DNA of 10,041 nt from Nitrososphaerota archaeon. Its GTDB lineage: Archaea > Thermoproteota > Nitrososphaeria > Nitrososphaerales > Nitrosopumilaceae. Under the pieces are notes generated by a model that saw only the letters and a list, made by a program, of their open reading frames with translations, ran no database searches and was not told the DNA's origin. How positions within the stretch are numbered: the first letter of the stretch is position 1; each line of letters begins with the position of its first letter. The stretch spans positions 1-10,041 of the forward strand of contig JAEFDA010000133.1 in assembly GCA_016126025.1 (NCBI GenBank), given 5' to 3'. The position numbers were made by a program, and so were the translations under genes. Shown piece by piece: positions 1-7,151 of the stretch.

Positions 1-916
1 TGAGCTGGGGCGTGTACGGCGGCAGGAAGACGAGCACTATGTCTCCGCCGGTCGACTCGATGAACCTGTTGACCTTTTCTGACCTGTGGCAGGAGGCATT
101 GTCCAGCACATAGACAAACCGGGTGTATGTCTCTTGCAGCATCTTCAAAAAATCTATGAAGGTGTCCGAATTCAGGGTATCGACCACCCGTATGTGGCGG
201 CCCTTCCTGCCCAGTGCCCCAAACATCTTGACCGTCGCCCTTGAGAACGACGCGTCCACGGTGTCGTACCCACCCCTTGCACGCCATGTATACCCGCCGC
301 CGGACCACCTCTGGCACGCCGCCTCGTCCCCGCACAGTATGGCATAGCCCCGCCCCATCAGGCCCACCGCTAGCCCGTTAGCCGTATCCATGAACCCTTT
401 CTACTCTTCTGGGGTGCCGACTTTTCCGGTATTGGCCTAGGTTTGCGGTATGAGTAGCCTAGGGCGTTGAGTATGCGCCCCATCGTGCGCTCCTTGTAGA
501 TGGTGCCAAACCTCCACCGTATCGACCGTACCAGAATGTCCAGGTTCCACGCCCCCGCCCGAAACCCGTGGAGGTTTGGGGGGGCCGCCCAGCCAGCGTC
601 TTATGGCATGCACCGGGCGTTCGTCTAGATGCCGCTTTTGGCCGGGGCGCTTCCTGTCAAACCACCTTTCCAAGTCGCCGTCCTTCATGCGCGTAAGCCA
701 GCCGCGCGCGGTCGAATAGGACACACGTATCCGCTTCGCTATGGCCCGTATGCCCATCGAACTCCTCCGCAGGAGGCAGGCTTCCAGAATGGACTTGGAC
801 TTGCCTACCCGCTCGGCCTTGATTGCGTTGGCGAGCTGCTCGGTGCTCACCTTCGGCATGAACTCCTTGCCCTTGGGTATCGCCTCCTGCCGCTCTCCAT
901 CGGTGGCGTCTGCCAT
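1..916 (-). pseudogene. IS630-family transposase, frameshifted, 3' end outside window
   Basis: DDE transposase that would cut and paste its own insertion sequence. The first segment (916 down to about 584) encodes a helix-turn-helix (IRAIAKRIRVSYSTARGWL, about residues 55-75) and the start of a winged-helix domain. Reading then breaks at a seven-C run on the minus strand (578-584); six Cs would restore ...GGPPNLHGFRAGAWNLD. A second break lies near 392-401 (one base lost; an in-frame TAG at 370-372 follows). After it the frame is open to the window edge, with the first catalytic Asp in CGDEA (codon 326-328), the second in LDNASCHRS (codon 101-103), then VFLPPYTPQL, which normally precedes the NPIE glutamate just outside the window. 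Family assignment is firm; whether the breaks are real decay or sequencing errors is not decidable here. The start at 916 fits a TATA-like box 27 nt upstream. Confidence 0.9.
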
Positions 917-940
917 AGAGGTGTGGAGGAAGAAGTGGGA

Positions 941-946
941 TCTAAA
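941..946 (-). promoter_or_regulatory. TATA-like box of the IS630 transposase
   Basis: The minus strand reads TTTAGA here, centred 27.5 nt from the ATG at 916. This is the spacing expected when an archaeal transcript begins at or next to its start codon. No Shine-Dalgarno sequence is needed for such a leaderless message. Inferred from position and AT content only. Confidence 0.45.
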
Positions 947-1012
947 CCTTTCGTTTCAAATTACATTTACTGGCGTGTAGGGTGATCGCTCATCTCTGAC
1001 CGGCACTACGCA

Positions 1013-1018
1013 TATAAC
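1013..1018 (+). promoter_or_regulatory. TATA box for the ORF starting at 1041
   Basis: TATAAC inside catataacac, centred 25.5 nt before the ATG at 1041, in otherwise GC-rich DNA. Fits a leaderless archaeal promoter and supports both the strand and the start of the downstream ORF. Confidence 0.5.
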
Positions 1019-1040
1019 ACAATTTCACTCCATACGTAGC

Positions 1041-1691
1041 ATGGTGGCCAGACGCAGCGCGGGGCGCAAGCTGACGTGTAGAGAGAGCGATACCAAGTAC
1101 GCTGCTAGGGGCAGGGCCTTGGGCATTCTGCTCATAGCGGACATGAGTGGGGGGCCGGAAGGGAACGTGGAACACACGGACGGCGCGCCCGGGCCGCCCG
1201 ACCGTATGGCGAAATTCATCGCCATATGCAGGGTACTGCTGGATGTGGGGCCCAAGGGCGCTGGGCGCGGGTCTCACGACCCAATATGCGGAGCCGACGG
1301 ACCGGTACCAAAATTCGAGATCGACAGTACGTTTTGCCCCGCGCCGGAGAGGACGACCACACTGGTACCCTCCCCCGCAGGAACAGAACTCGCCGGCGGG
1401 TGGATCCGCGTAAGATGGGACGGGATGGGCTTTGGCATGCACCTGCTGGTGGATCCAGACACTTGGCGCATACTGGCGTTCAGCCTGACTGACGAGAGTA
1501 GCGAAGGCGCGGCGCGCCTGTCTGGCATGCTGGAATCGACACTGGGCGAATACGCCGCCGGCGGGATTCCGCTGCCGCGGGCGGTCGCCCGCATCATGGA
1601 TGCAGTATCCAGCGGGGCGGGCGGACGCCGGCGGGACCTTGACGGGCGGATGGCCAGCCCGGAGCGGAAGCATACCCTGGGAAAAGCCTAG
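1041..1691 (+). CDS. Putative IS5-like DDE transposase remnant, 216 aa
   Basis: Intact 216-codon frame whose ATG sits 25 nt from a good TATA box. The middle resembles the catalytic core of IS5-type DDE transposases: KFEIDSTF (about residues 91-98) matches the VDSTG block holding the first Asp, and GFGMHLLVDPDTWRILAFSLTD (about 130-151) matches the following K-x-H-x-x-VD-T-x-x-I-L-x-x-x-x-TD segment. The next block, normally ADGAYDSRE, may survive only as RIMDAV; the usual last Glu region is absent, so the protein is short for the family (commonly 280-330 aa) and probably inactive. The N-terminal 85 residues are not recognised. It meets the neighbouring gene tail to tail, the two stops overlapping in one CTAG. 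Alternatively it is an unrelated hypothetical; the family call is tentative, the coding call firmer. Confidence 0.5.
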   Translation: MVARRSAGRKLTCRESDTKYAARGRALGILLIADMSGGPEGNVEHTDGAPGPPDRMAKFIAICRVLLDVGPKGAGRGSHDPICGADGPVPKFEIDSTFCPAPERTTTLVPSPAGTELAGGWIRVRWDGMGFGMHLLVDPDTWRILAFSLTDESSEGAARLSGMLESTLGEYAAGGIPLPRAVARIMDAVSSGAGGRRRDLDGRMASPERKHTLGKA

Positions 1692-3070
1692 GCGGTGCCA
1701 TATGCTAGGGGCGGCGCCCCCCGGCCACGGCCCGGGCGCACTGCAATACCATGTCGCGGCCCCACAAACATGCGGGGCGCCCGGTATCCTGCCATGCCCC
1801 GCAGGGGCAGGGCGTGCATTGTACCGTCTATCTCTACACATAGCACAGAGTATCCCGGCACGGCGGGCACTAGGACGGATTCCGGAGATGTTTCGCCATC
1901 TAGGTATGGCATCCTGACATATGGTGGCGTACCGCACGCATCCTCTGCTACCGACACCCCCGACAGGATCGTACCGGCCGGCGCGGGCACCCGCGCATAC
2001 ATGCCGGGGAGCACCACCATATCAGGTGACCCCGCAAACCTTACCACCATACCATTCACGTGGTCGAAGAGCAGCCGGCCCCCCTCTACTTTCCCACTCC
2101 ACCACAGCACATCTTGGTACGTCCTGGCCTCTATGTTGTGTCGGGAGCCCTGCCCGCCGGCCAGCGAATCACTCCCGTACGATATCGTATCAGAGCCGGT
2201 CTGCACCCCGGCCCGGTATATGGTGACAGAGTCGGGGGGAGCTCGGCAGCACGATATATTGCCCGCCGGCCACCACTCTGCGGCCGGCAGCCCCGATATG
2301 GTATATGCTGTCCCATTCGGCATCCACCGTATCTGGAACGTGTCATAGTCGTATGCGGCGGCCCGCAGCCGCACCGTGCCATTCGCAGTATCCACTATGA
2401 TATAGTGGTCCTCAGATAGTATGGCCGGCTCGGCGCCCAACTGTACGACATCGTAAAGCCGCGCCTGCTCCAGCGTCCCCGAAAACACCAGCAGGTTGTC
2501 ATGTGACTTGGCCGCCGTGATACTCCCGCAGGGCGGCACGTAACATACCATATGAGCCAGAAAGTCGTCCACGGCCTTTCCATTATGCGTCACATGCTGC
2601 AGCGTGTATGCGGCCCTGCCGCCGCCATAAAACGTGGTATAGTCTGTCCCGCCCCGCCAGGCGGGCGCCCCCTCGAATACGCGGCCGTACATCGACCTCA
2701 CCACGTGCTCCAGCCCGAACGTGCTCAGCTCCAGGTGCCCGTTCCTGTACAGGTAGGTGCCGTGGTTGGGCACCACGCTGGACACGTATGTATCCCGGAC
2801 CGCCGCGTACACCGAGCCAGAATCGGCGGCCACCACATACGGTATATGGTACGTACCATTGAACGGGACGACCTCCGCATTGTGGCGCCCGCCCGCCAGA
2901 AAGAACCCCTCAAACTCGTGTGGTACCATCTGTAGCGCATCGGTCCCGTTGGGGGTCACATACCCGTCCACCACAAAGAGGTTCCCCATGCTGGTCAGCA
3001 CGTATGCCTGCTCACCATACGCCACGCCGCACCATACCACACACACCACAACACACCACGCCAGGATCAT
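1688..3070 (-). CDS. Exported, sequon-rich hypothetical protein, 460 aa
   Basis: Family not recognised. From the ATG at 3070 the protein opens with a Sec-type signal sequence (MILAWCVVVCVVWCGVAYG, cleavage likely near GVAYG-EQ), followed by a beta-strand-like chain rich in Tyr, Val and Gly. Five N-glycosylation sequons are visible (four NGT, one NIS), as is a set of cysteines after the signal (CYVPPC, SCC, DAC, VLC) that could pair outside the cell. No C-terminal membrane anchor or sorting tail is seen; the end is basic and Gly/Pro-rich. The frame could be read 44 codons further upstream to 3202, but the signal peptide and the ATGA overlap with the preceding small gene fix the start at 3070. 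It is translated with the 88-aa protein and is divergent from the polytopic membrane protein, so a shared envelope role is likely. Stop TAG at 1688-1690. Confidence 0.8.
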   Translation of the reverse strand: MILAWCVVVCVVWCGVAYGEQAYVLTSMGNLFVVDGYVTPNGTDALQMVPHEFEGFFLAGGRHNAEVVPFNGTYHIPYVVAADSGSVYAAVRDTYVSSVVPNHGTYLYRNGHLELSTFGLEHVVRSMYGRVFEGAPAWRGGTDYTTFYGGGRAAYTLQHVTHNGKAVDDFLAHMVCYVPPCGSITAAKSHDNLLVFSGTLEQARLYDVVQLGAEPAILSEDHYIIVDTANGTVRLRAAAYDYDTFQIRWMPNGTAYTISGLPAAEWWPAGNISCCRAPPDSVTIYRAGVQTGSDTISYGSDSLAGGQGSRHNIEARTYQDVLWWSGKVEGGRLLFDHVNGMVVRFAGSPDMVVLPGMYARVPAPAGTILSGVSVAEDACGTPPYVRMPYLDGETSPESVLVPAVPGYSVLCVEIDGTMHALPLRGMAGYRAPRMFVGPRHGIAVRPGRGRGAPPLAYGTA

Positions 3071-3333
3071 GGCATGGCCCTCCACGCCGTATGCACGGCC
3101 GACTCGGCGGCGGCGGCCGGCGCCGAGCTCATCCGCAGCACCAGACGCCTCCGCCGGGGGCCGCCCCAGACCACCTCGAACACGCGGCGCCGGGAGCGGC
3201 ACGCCTCCACCTCGGAGATGGGTATCCGGAGGCCGGCCGCACCCTCCAGTACCAGGTGGGTGGCGGTCACATACAGCATGCCCCCGCGCACCCCAAAGGA
3301 GGCCCGCGCCTCCCCGTCCCCCGGCTCCATCAC
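3067..3333 (-). CDS. Small PH/GRAM-like domain protein, 88 aa
   Basis: Short soluble basic protein. Residues 17-44 read GGMLYVTATHLVLEG followed by AAGLRIPISEVEAC, the beta-strand pattern of PH/GRAM-like (bacterial PH) domains, in which a 'G-x-L-Y-x-T-x-x-x-L-x-F/L' strand pair is followed by an 'I-P-x-S-x-I' strand; a last strand is RLVLRM (about 63-68). Such domains bind membranes or protein partners, but the partner here is unknown. Start: either of two adjacent ATGs (3333 or 3330); the second lies 24.5 nt from the centre of the TATA hexamer, so a leaderless start there is slightly favoured. The TGA overlaps the next gene's ATG in a 4-nt ATGA, implying coupled translation with the exported protein. 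The fold call is by eye from a short sequence. Confidence 0.65.
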   Translation of the reverse strand: MMEPGDGEARASFGVRGGMLYVTATHLVLEGAAGLRIPISEVEACRSRRRVFEVVWGGPRRRRLVLRMSSAPAAAAESAVHTAWRAMP

Positions 3334-3351
3334 GCCATACGTATCCCCCGG

Positions 3352-3357
3352 TTAAAA
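3352..3357. promoter_or_regulatory. Shared TATA hexamer of a divergent promoter
   Basis: TTAAAA (TTTTAA on the other strand) is the only AT-rich block in the 45-nt gap between divergent genes. Its centre lies 24.5 nt from the plus-strand GTG at 3379 and 24.5 nt from the minus-strand ATG at 3330, so one TBP site could serve two leaderless transcripts in opposite directions. Position-based inference. Confidence 0.5.
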
Positions 3358-3378
3358 GCCCCCCGCACCTGGTACGGG

Positions 3379-4602
3379 GTGGTCTTCACCATAGTGGACG
3401 GGGTGGTGGGCATGGCCGGCATGCTGCTCTTTGTGGCGGCCGTACTGGGGGTGTCCGCGGCGCTCTCCGACGGTCTGGCGGGGATGCTCACCCACCTGGG
3501 CCTGGGGCTGCCCGGCTTTGGCACAGAACAGTCCGGCAACGCCCTGTACCACACCTATGACCAGCTGAGATGGGCATCTATCATCATGCTGGTATGCGCC
3601 ATATCTGTGTGCGCGGCCCTGGGGAGGTGGAGGGGGGCGCTGCGGCGGGCGGCGCCCCTCATGCTCTTCCTCTTCATATTCCCGTACCTGTGGGACTATG
3701 GCGCCCAGGTGTCGTACGCCTCGGGGGCGTGGATACTGAACCCGCTGTACTCCTTTGATGCGGACGGGCCCTGCCCGGATGCGTGGGACGACACCCGCAT
3801 CACGCATGAGTATGATATCTCGCCGTACCGCACCGGCGGGGACCCAGATATGGTGTGCCGGCCGGAGCTGCGCGTCGAGTACGTGGTGGAGCAGGCGGCC
3901 CGCACCACTACCATATCGGCCGGCGGCCACACCATGGAACTTGTGGCCGACGCCATACCCGCCGGGCTGGCCGAGGTCTTTGTTAACGTGTTCGGCGCCA
4001 TGCACAAGGCGTTCACCGTAATCAACCTGACCGTGGCCGCCGCCGTGGCCGGGATAATACTGGACATGTACGCGGGGATGGTGGCCGGGGCCATGCCGGT
4101 GTGGGCGATGATGTGCATGGTGCCCCGGCTGGACTCCCTCTCGGCCAGGTTCCTGGCGTCCATACCCGCCATGCTGCTGGCCCCGCCGCTCACCTCCATC
4201 ATAATCGTGGTGGGCAGCTCCGCCCTCGCATCGGCCCCGCCCGACTCCCCCGCCGCCCTGCTGGGGGTGTGGGCCGCCGCCGTCGCCATACTGTTCCTGG
4301 CCTCCCTGCTGCCGGCGGCGATGGTCCCGGCCGTACGGGGCGTGGTGCAGCTGTCCACCACGGTGTTGGTCTCGGGGGTACTTGCGTCTGCCACCATAGT
4401 GTCGGGGACCATATCGGGGGCATCGTCGGGCGCCAGATATGGCCGGCCGGGGGCCATACACGGCGGCCTGGAGGGGCTGGCCGCCGGCCACCTGGGGGCG
4501 GCGGGCGGATCCGGCCCCGCGGGGCCGTCTTACGGCGGCGCGCCGCCACTCCGGTATGGCCTGGAGGGGCTGGCCGCCCGCCCGGGGACGCCCGGGCGGT
4601 AG
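3379..4602 (+). CDS. Polytopic membrane protein, VirB6/TrbL-like, 407 aa
   Basis: Integral membrane protein with about seven hydrophobic segments (near residues 1-29, 66-82, 92-106, 213-248, 259-286, 291-316 and 322-345 counted from GTG 3379). A polar loop at about 118-210 carries two Cys (PCPD, MVCRPE) and is probably outside the cell. The layout (N-terminal helices, a large loop, a run of Ala/Met/Val-rich helices, then a soluble Gly/Ala tail) recalls VirB6/TrbL channel proteins of type IV secretion and conjugation. This is architectural resemblance only: no VirB4 or VirD4 ATPase is in view. The tail repeats an RYG...GLEGLAA element twice. Start is uncertain: GTG 3379 fits the TATA spacing and keeps the first helix whole; ATG 3412 or 3421 would cut into it. 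The frame is open back to 2920, but that part is antisense to the two minus-strand genes and not membrane-like. Ends in TAG. Confidence 0.75.
   Translation: MVFTIVDGVVGMAGMLLFVAAVLGVSAALSDGLAGMLTHLGLGLPGFGTEQSGNALYHTYDQLRWASIIMLVCAISVCAALGRWRGALRRAAPLMLFLFIFPYLWDYGAQVSYASGAWILNPLYSFDADGPCPDAWDDTRITHEYDISPYRTGGDPDMVCRPELRVEYVVEQAARTTTISAGGHTMELVADAIPAGLAEVFVNVFGAMHKAFTVINLTVAAAVAGIILDMYAGMVAGAMPVWAMMCMVPRLDSLSARFLASIPAMLLAPPLTSIIIVVGSSALASAPPDSPAALLGVWAAAVAILFLASLLPAAMVPAVRGVVQLSTTVLVSGVLASATIVSGTISGASSGARYGRPGAIHGGLEGLAAGHLGAAGGSGPAGPSYGGAPPLRYGLEGLAARPGTPGR
4465..4578 (+). repeat. In-frame 21-bp direct repeat in the membrane-protein tail
   Basis: A 21-bp sequence beginning ggcctggagg occurs exactly at 4465-4485 and 4558-4578. 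The copies are 93 bp (31 codons) apart, so both encode GLEGLAA in the same frame, each preceded by RYG or IHG. Suggests an internal duplication in the soluble C-terminal tail. Confidence 0.85.
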
Positions 4603-4863
4603 CCACATGTGTGGGGCCGGCTTGCGGTCTCGGCGCGGCCTTCTGGATGTGGGGCGGGGCGTCCCAATGGCGCATGTGGGGGTCGGCTGGGACTATCCAC
4701 ACCGATGGCGAATCCGGAGCATACCGGAATGGGCGGATCGTAATATTCAGAATACCATACAGTCGGCCCGGCCTCGGGGGCAGCCAAGATATTTTTCAAT
4801 ACTGCTGATCATTGTGACGACCCACAAGCGTGACTACATACTTGGGCTGCTCAAATATTCGGG

Positions 4864-4880
4864 CCGGGATAGGTTCCCGG
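4864..4880. other. Perfect 6-bp-stem hairpin
   Basis: CCGGGA, loop TAGGT, TCCCGG. It is followed 19 nt later by a second hairpin (AACCAT, loop GTT, ATGGTT; 4900-4914). No T tract follows either one, so they are not terminators of bacterial form. Function unknown; could be relics of a mobile-element end. Confidence 0.4.
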
Positions 4881-4937
4881 GAGCATTGACAAGTCCACTA
4901 ACCATGTTATGGTTGGTTGCGCGGTGGCCCATACATA

Positions 4938-4957
4938 GAACCAGATGGAACCAAATG
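4938..4957. repeat. Tandem 10-bp duplication
   Basis: gaaccagatg is followed directly by gaaccaaatg (9 of 10 identical). Lies in the gene-free boundary stretch next to the hairpins. Confidence 0.6.
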
Positions 4958-5097
4958 GAGCTTTATACTACGTGATAAATAGAGCACATATTTTTTTACA
5001 TGGCTGATCCGAAATAACCACCTGAACACTTCTTTGGCATGGGTTTTGCCTTGGTAGACAAATACGCGTCACTCACTCAACTCCATCTGGCGTTGTC

Positions 5098-7026
5098 TTA
5101 CTGTTTCATACTCCATTCTATTATGAACCTTAGCAGGGCGGCATTGTTGGTATCCTTGAAACTCATGCCAGCAAAGAATCGTCTTGCAAATTCATGTGTA
5201 CGTTCAGGCTTTTTAGTGCATTCTTTTTCGATCTCTCCATACATCTCTGGTTCTAGACTTGCTAAGAGCCCTTCCAGATCTTTCTTTAAAAGACATACTT
5301 TTTTGTCCGTCCATTCTCTTGCCTGTGGAATGGATCCAAGACTTATTTCCAGTACGTCCTTTGGGTCAAACTGCTTTTTCCCATCTTCATCTGCAAGTAT
5401 TCCATACGGTATATCAAAGATCTCCAAGAATTTACGAAATTTTGCAAATGAACGCACTCCGCCCACATCTATAACCGCAATATCATCTCCATGCCTTGAA
5501 CAATGATTTAGGATGGCTTCAAGAAAGATCTTGTCCGAATTACCCTCTACCAGAACCACTTTTTTTGCAAACATAATATCTGATTTTAGCAGGTGAAATG
5601 TCGGCAAATTTTTCTTAATCCACTTCTTGTCTTCGCCGAATGGCTGCATGATATGGCTATACTCTTGACGAGCAACCCTCACTATCTCGCTTACCGACGA
5701 AAGCATCTCAAGGCTTGCTAATGCAGGGGAATGGGTAACGATCACAATCTGTGCGAATCTGGCATCCGTGGATATTATCTGGTTCATCAGCTGCCGGATC
5801 TGCGTCGGATGTAGGTTGACGGCAGGCTCGTCTAGCAGGATCACCCCGTCCTGCCGTCCAAAGCACTTTGCAAGTAGGAATAGTGTCTCTCTGACCCCGG
5901 CCCCAATGTCCATAAAGTCCGTAAATCTTTGCGACTGTCCATACGTTTCGACAAACTGTACAATGGCACGGTCTGGATAGACCTTGCCTTTTGGGGGAGG
6001 TATTAGTCCAACATGTTCTGGTGATTCCTCACTTTTTGTCATTGAGACTATAAATGACAGATTTCGTGGCTTCATCATATTCTTGAACATTTCTTGAATT
6101 GCGGAACACGCATCCTGCTTGTCCCTGTCGCCGTTTTGGAGCCAAAACAAGAATCCTTGTAGGTTGCTCCCGTCATCATTGAGTGGCAACATCTCGAGGT
6201 CGTTTGATTCCTGAAATTTTCTCTGCTCCGAGACAAATGCAAATCTTTGCTCAAGCATTCTACCCATCATTACAAAAAACGAACATTCTTGATCTAAAAT
6301 TTTATGCCCGGACATGTCTATTATGAATTCGATTCTTTTTCTATTGTAAGGTTTGGAATGCACAAAATTTGTGTATGATGGAAACTGGGATATCTTACAC
6401 TCTGCCGGCCAATCCAGACCCACTCTCCTTTCCGTGTCAACTTCGCACTCTGCCGGCTCTTTCTTTAGCATGTCCTCTATAACCTCGTAGAGCAGTACCG
6501 TATTTCGCTCGCTCCGAGGAGTAAATTCGATGGATTTACATACCCAAATGTCTCTGCTATTATGTCCTTGCGAGCATACTGTTACCCCCAAGTCCTTCAG
6601 GTAGATGGAGTATCGTACTCGACGATAGTCAGACAGATAGGGGTTGTCTGCCAAGCTTATGGTGATCTCCACACGTTTTAGTCTGTGAGCAAGCCACTCT
6701 ACTATATGATCCGGTGCCAGGCGGGCCGGTGAACTATCCTTCGCACTAATTGCCAGTATTTCTGCTGTATATTGTCTCTCTACATCATTTAGTGTAAGTT
6801 CAATCGTCATCTCGTGCGTCTGCTGTTGATTCCATGGCTTCATGTCTATACTGCTAGTCTCTGTCATGCACTTTAGGAAATAGTTCAGAGCCTTGAATAT
6901 GGCAGATTTGCCAGAGTTGTTTGTGCCCACTATCGCAGTATTTTGGCCAAAGTCAATCCTGTTCTTTTCGTTACCATAAGAGTACAGGCCGTTGATCTTT
7001 ATGAAGTTGATCTTCACATGTCCCAT
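5098..7026 (-). CDS. OLD-family ABC ATPase/TOPRIM endonuclease, 642 aa
   Basis: Overcoming-lysogenization-defect (OLD) type nuclease: an ABC/SMC-like ATPase head fused to a TOPRIM metal-dependent DNA-cleavage domain. Seen: Walker A GTNNSGKS (34-41), a signature-like segment DIGAGVRE, Walker B GVILLDEP with D399/E400, switch His in IVTHSP (H432), then TOPRIM with VEGNSDK (E494), the glycine turn DVGGVRSF (520-527) and the acidic pair LADEDG (D546, D548). All catalytic positions are present and 642 aa is normal for the family. No UvrD-like helicase lies on either side, so it resembles stand-alone (class 1) OLD rather than a Gabija GajAB pair. Family members act in phage defence or DNA processing; the role here is inferred. 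The gene is much AT-richer than the DNA on its left, suggesting transfer. Start ATG 7026; a TATA-like ATTAAT (7044-7049) is only 20 nt away, so the exact start is not certain. Stop TAA. Confidence 0.92.
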   Translation of the reverse strand: MGHVKINFIKINGLYSYGNEKNRIDFGQNTAIVGTNNSGKSAIFKALNYFLKCMTETSSIDMKPWNQQQTHEMTIELTLNDVERQYTAEILAISAKDSSPARLAPDHIVEWLAHRLKRVEITISLADNPYLSDYRRVRYSIYLKDLGVTVCSQGHNSRDIWVCKSIEFTPRSERNTVLLYEVIEDMLKKEPAECEVDTERRVGLDWPAECKISQFPSYTNFVHSKPYNRKRIEFIIDMSGHKILDQECSFFVMMGRMLEQRFAFVSEQRKFQESNDLEMLPLNDDGSNLQGFLFWLQNGDRDKQDACSAIQEMFKNMMKPRNLSFIVSMTKSEESPEHVGLIPPPKGKVYPDRAIVQFVETYGQSQRFTDFMDIGAGVRETLFLLAKCFGRQDGVILLDEPAVNLHPTQIRQLMNQIISTDARFAQIVIVTHSPALASLEMLSSVSEIVRVARQEYSHIMQPFGEDKKWIKKNLPTFHLLKSDIMFAKKVVLVEGNSDKIFLEAILNHCSRHGDDIAVIDVGGVRSFAKFRKFLEIFDIPYGILADEDGKKQFDPKDVLEISLGSIPQAREWTDKKVCLLKKDLEGLLASLEPEMYGEIEKECTKKPERTHEFARRFFAGMSFKDTNNAALLRFIIEWSMKQ

Positions 7027-7074
7027 ACGGCATATTCATCCCTATTAATGTTTCGTCAGAAGGGGAAGGGAGTC

Positions 7075-7086
7075 TATTGTACAATA
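7075..7086. repeat. 12-bp perfect palindrome upstream of the OLD gene
   Basis: TATTGTACAATA lies between the OLD gene and the divergent transposase remnant, about 49 nt upstream of the OLD start. It could be an operator or part of an IS end; a palindrome of this size can also arise by chance in a 10-kb AT-containing stretch. Confidence 0.4.
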
Positions 7087-7122
7087 ATTAAGCCCACTAA
7101 TATCAAGCGAACCGTACAGAAG

Positions 7123-7128
7123 TATTAT
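7123..7128 (+). promoter_or_regulatory. TATA-like box of the IS481-type remnant
   Basis: TATTAT centred 26.5 nt before the ATG at 7152, matching the leaderless spacing of the other genes here. An aggaag purine run also sits just before the ATG, so a leadered start is not excluded. Confidence 0.4.
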
Positions 7129-7151
7129 GCGCTGTATCAATAGGAAGAAAG

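Larger units (their letters stand above)
4603..5097. other. Gene-free composition boundary between two convergent genes
   Basis: About 495 bases without a convincing gene. The first 180 keep the high GC of the genes to the left; from about 4740-4790 the base composition drops and stays low into the OLD gene. Visible elements are short T tracts (4792-4796 and T7 at 4991-4997) that could end plus-strand transcripts, two small perfect hairpins (4864-4880 and 4900-4914) and a 10-bp tandem repeat (4938-4957). No tRNA, att-like duplication or transposase fragment was found by eye. Confidence 0.6.

Noticed and set aside
570..590. Programmed ribosomal frameshift in the IS630 transposase
   Set aside because: The break is at a C7 run, not a slippery A/T-type heptamer, and a second, independent frame break follows near 392-401.
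990..1937. 315-aa ORF on the minus strand
   Set aside because: Antisense to the IS5-like ORF, which has a TATA box and transposase motifs; the protein is a Pro/Arg/Ala-rich shadow.
3071..3202. Longer start for the exported protein at 3202
   Set aside because: Adds a charged Pro/Gly/Arg stretch in front of a clear signal peptide and overlaps the 88-aa gene out of frame.
2920..3378. Upstream extension of the membrane protein frame to an ATG at 2920
   Set aside because: Would overlap two convincing minus-strand genes and add 153 Pro/Arg/His-rich residues before the first helix; the TATA box at 3352 argues for a start near 3379.
3352..4608. 418-aa ORF on the minus strand
   Set aside because: Antisense to the membrane protein; composition is low-complexity Gly/Arg/His/Pro typical of a GC-rich shadow, with no domain and no start signal.
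4941..5090. 9-bp inverted repeat CCAGATGGA / TCCATCTGG
   Set aside because: A match of this length is expected by chance in a 500-bp stretch and nothing else supports it.
4603..5097. tRNA gene or att site at the GC boundary
   Set aside because: No T-loop (GGTTCRANNCC) or acceptor pairing was found, and no direct repeat of the region recurs near 7030-7150.
5098..7026. Gabija (GajA/GajB) defence system
   Set aside because: The OLD nuclease has no UvrD-like helicase gene next to it on either side, only gene-free DNA and transposase remnants.
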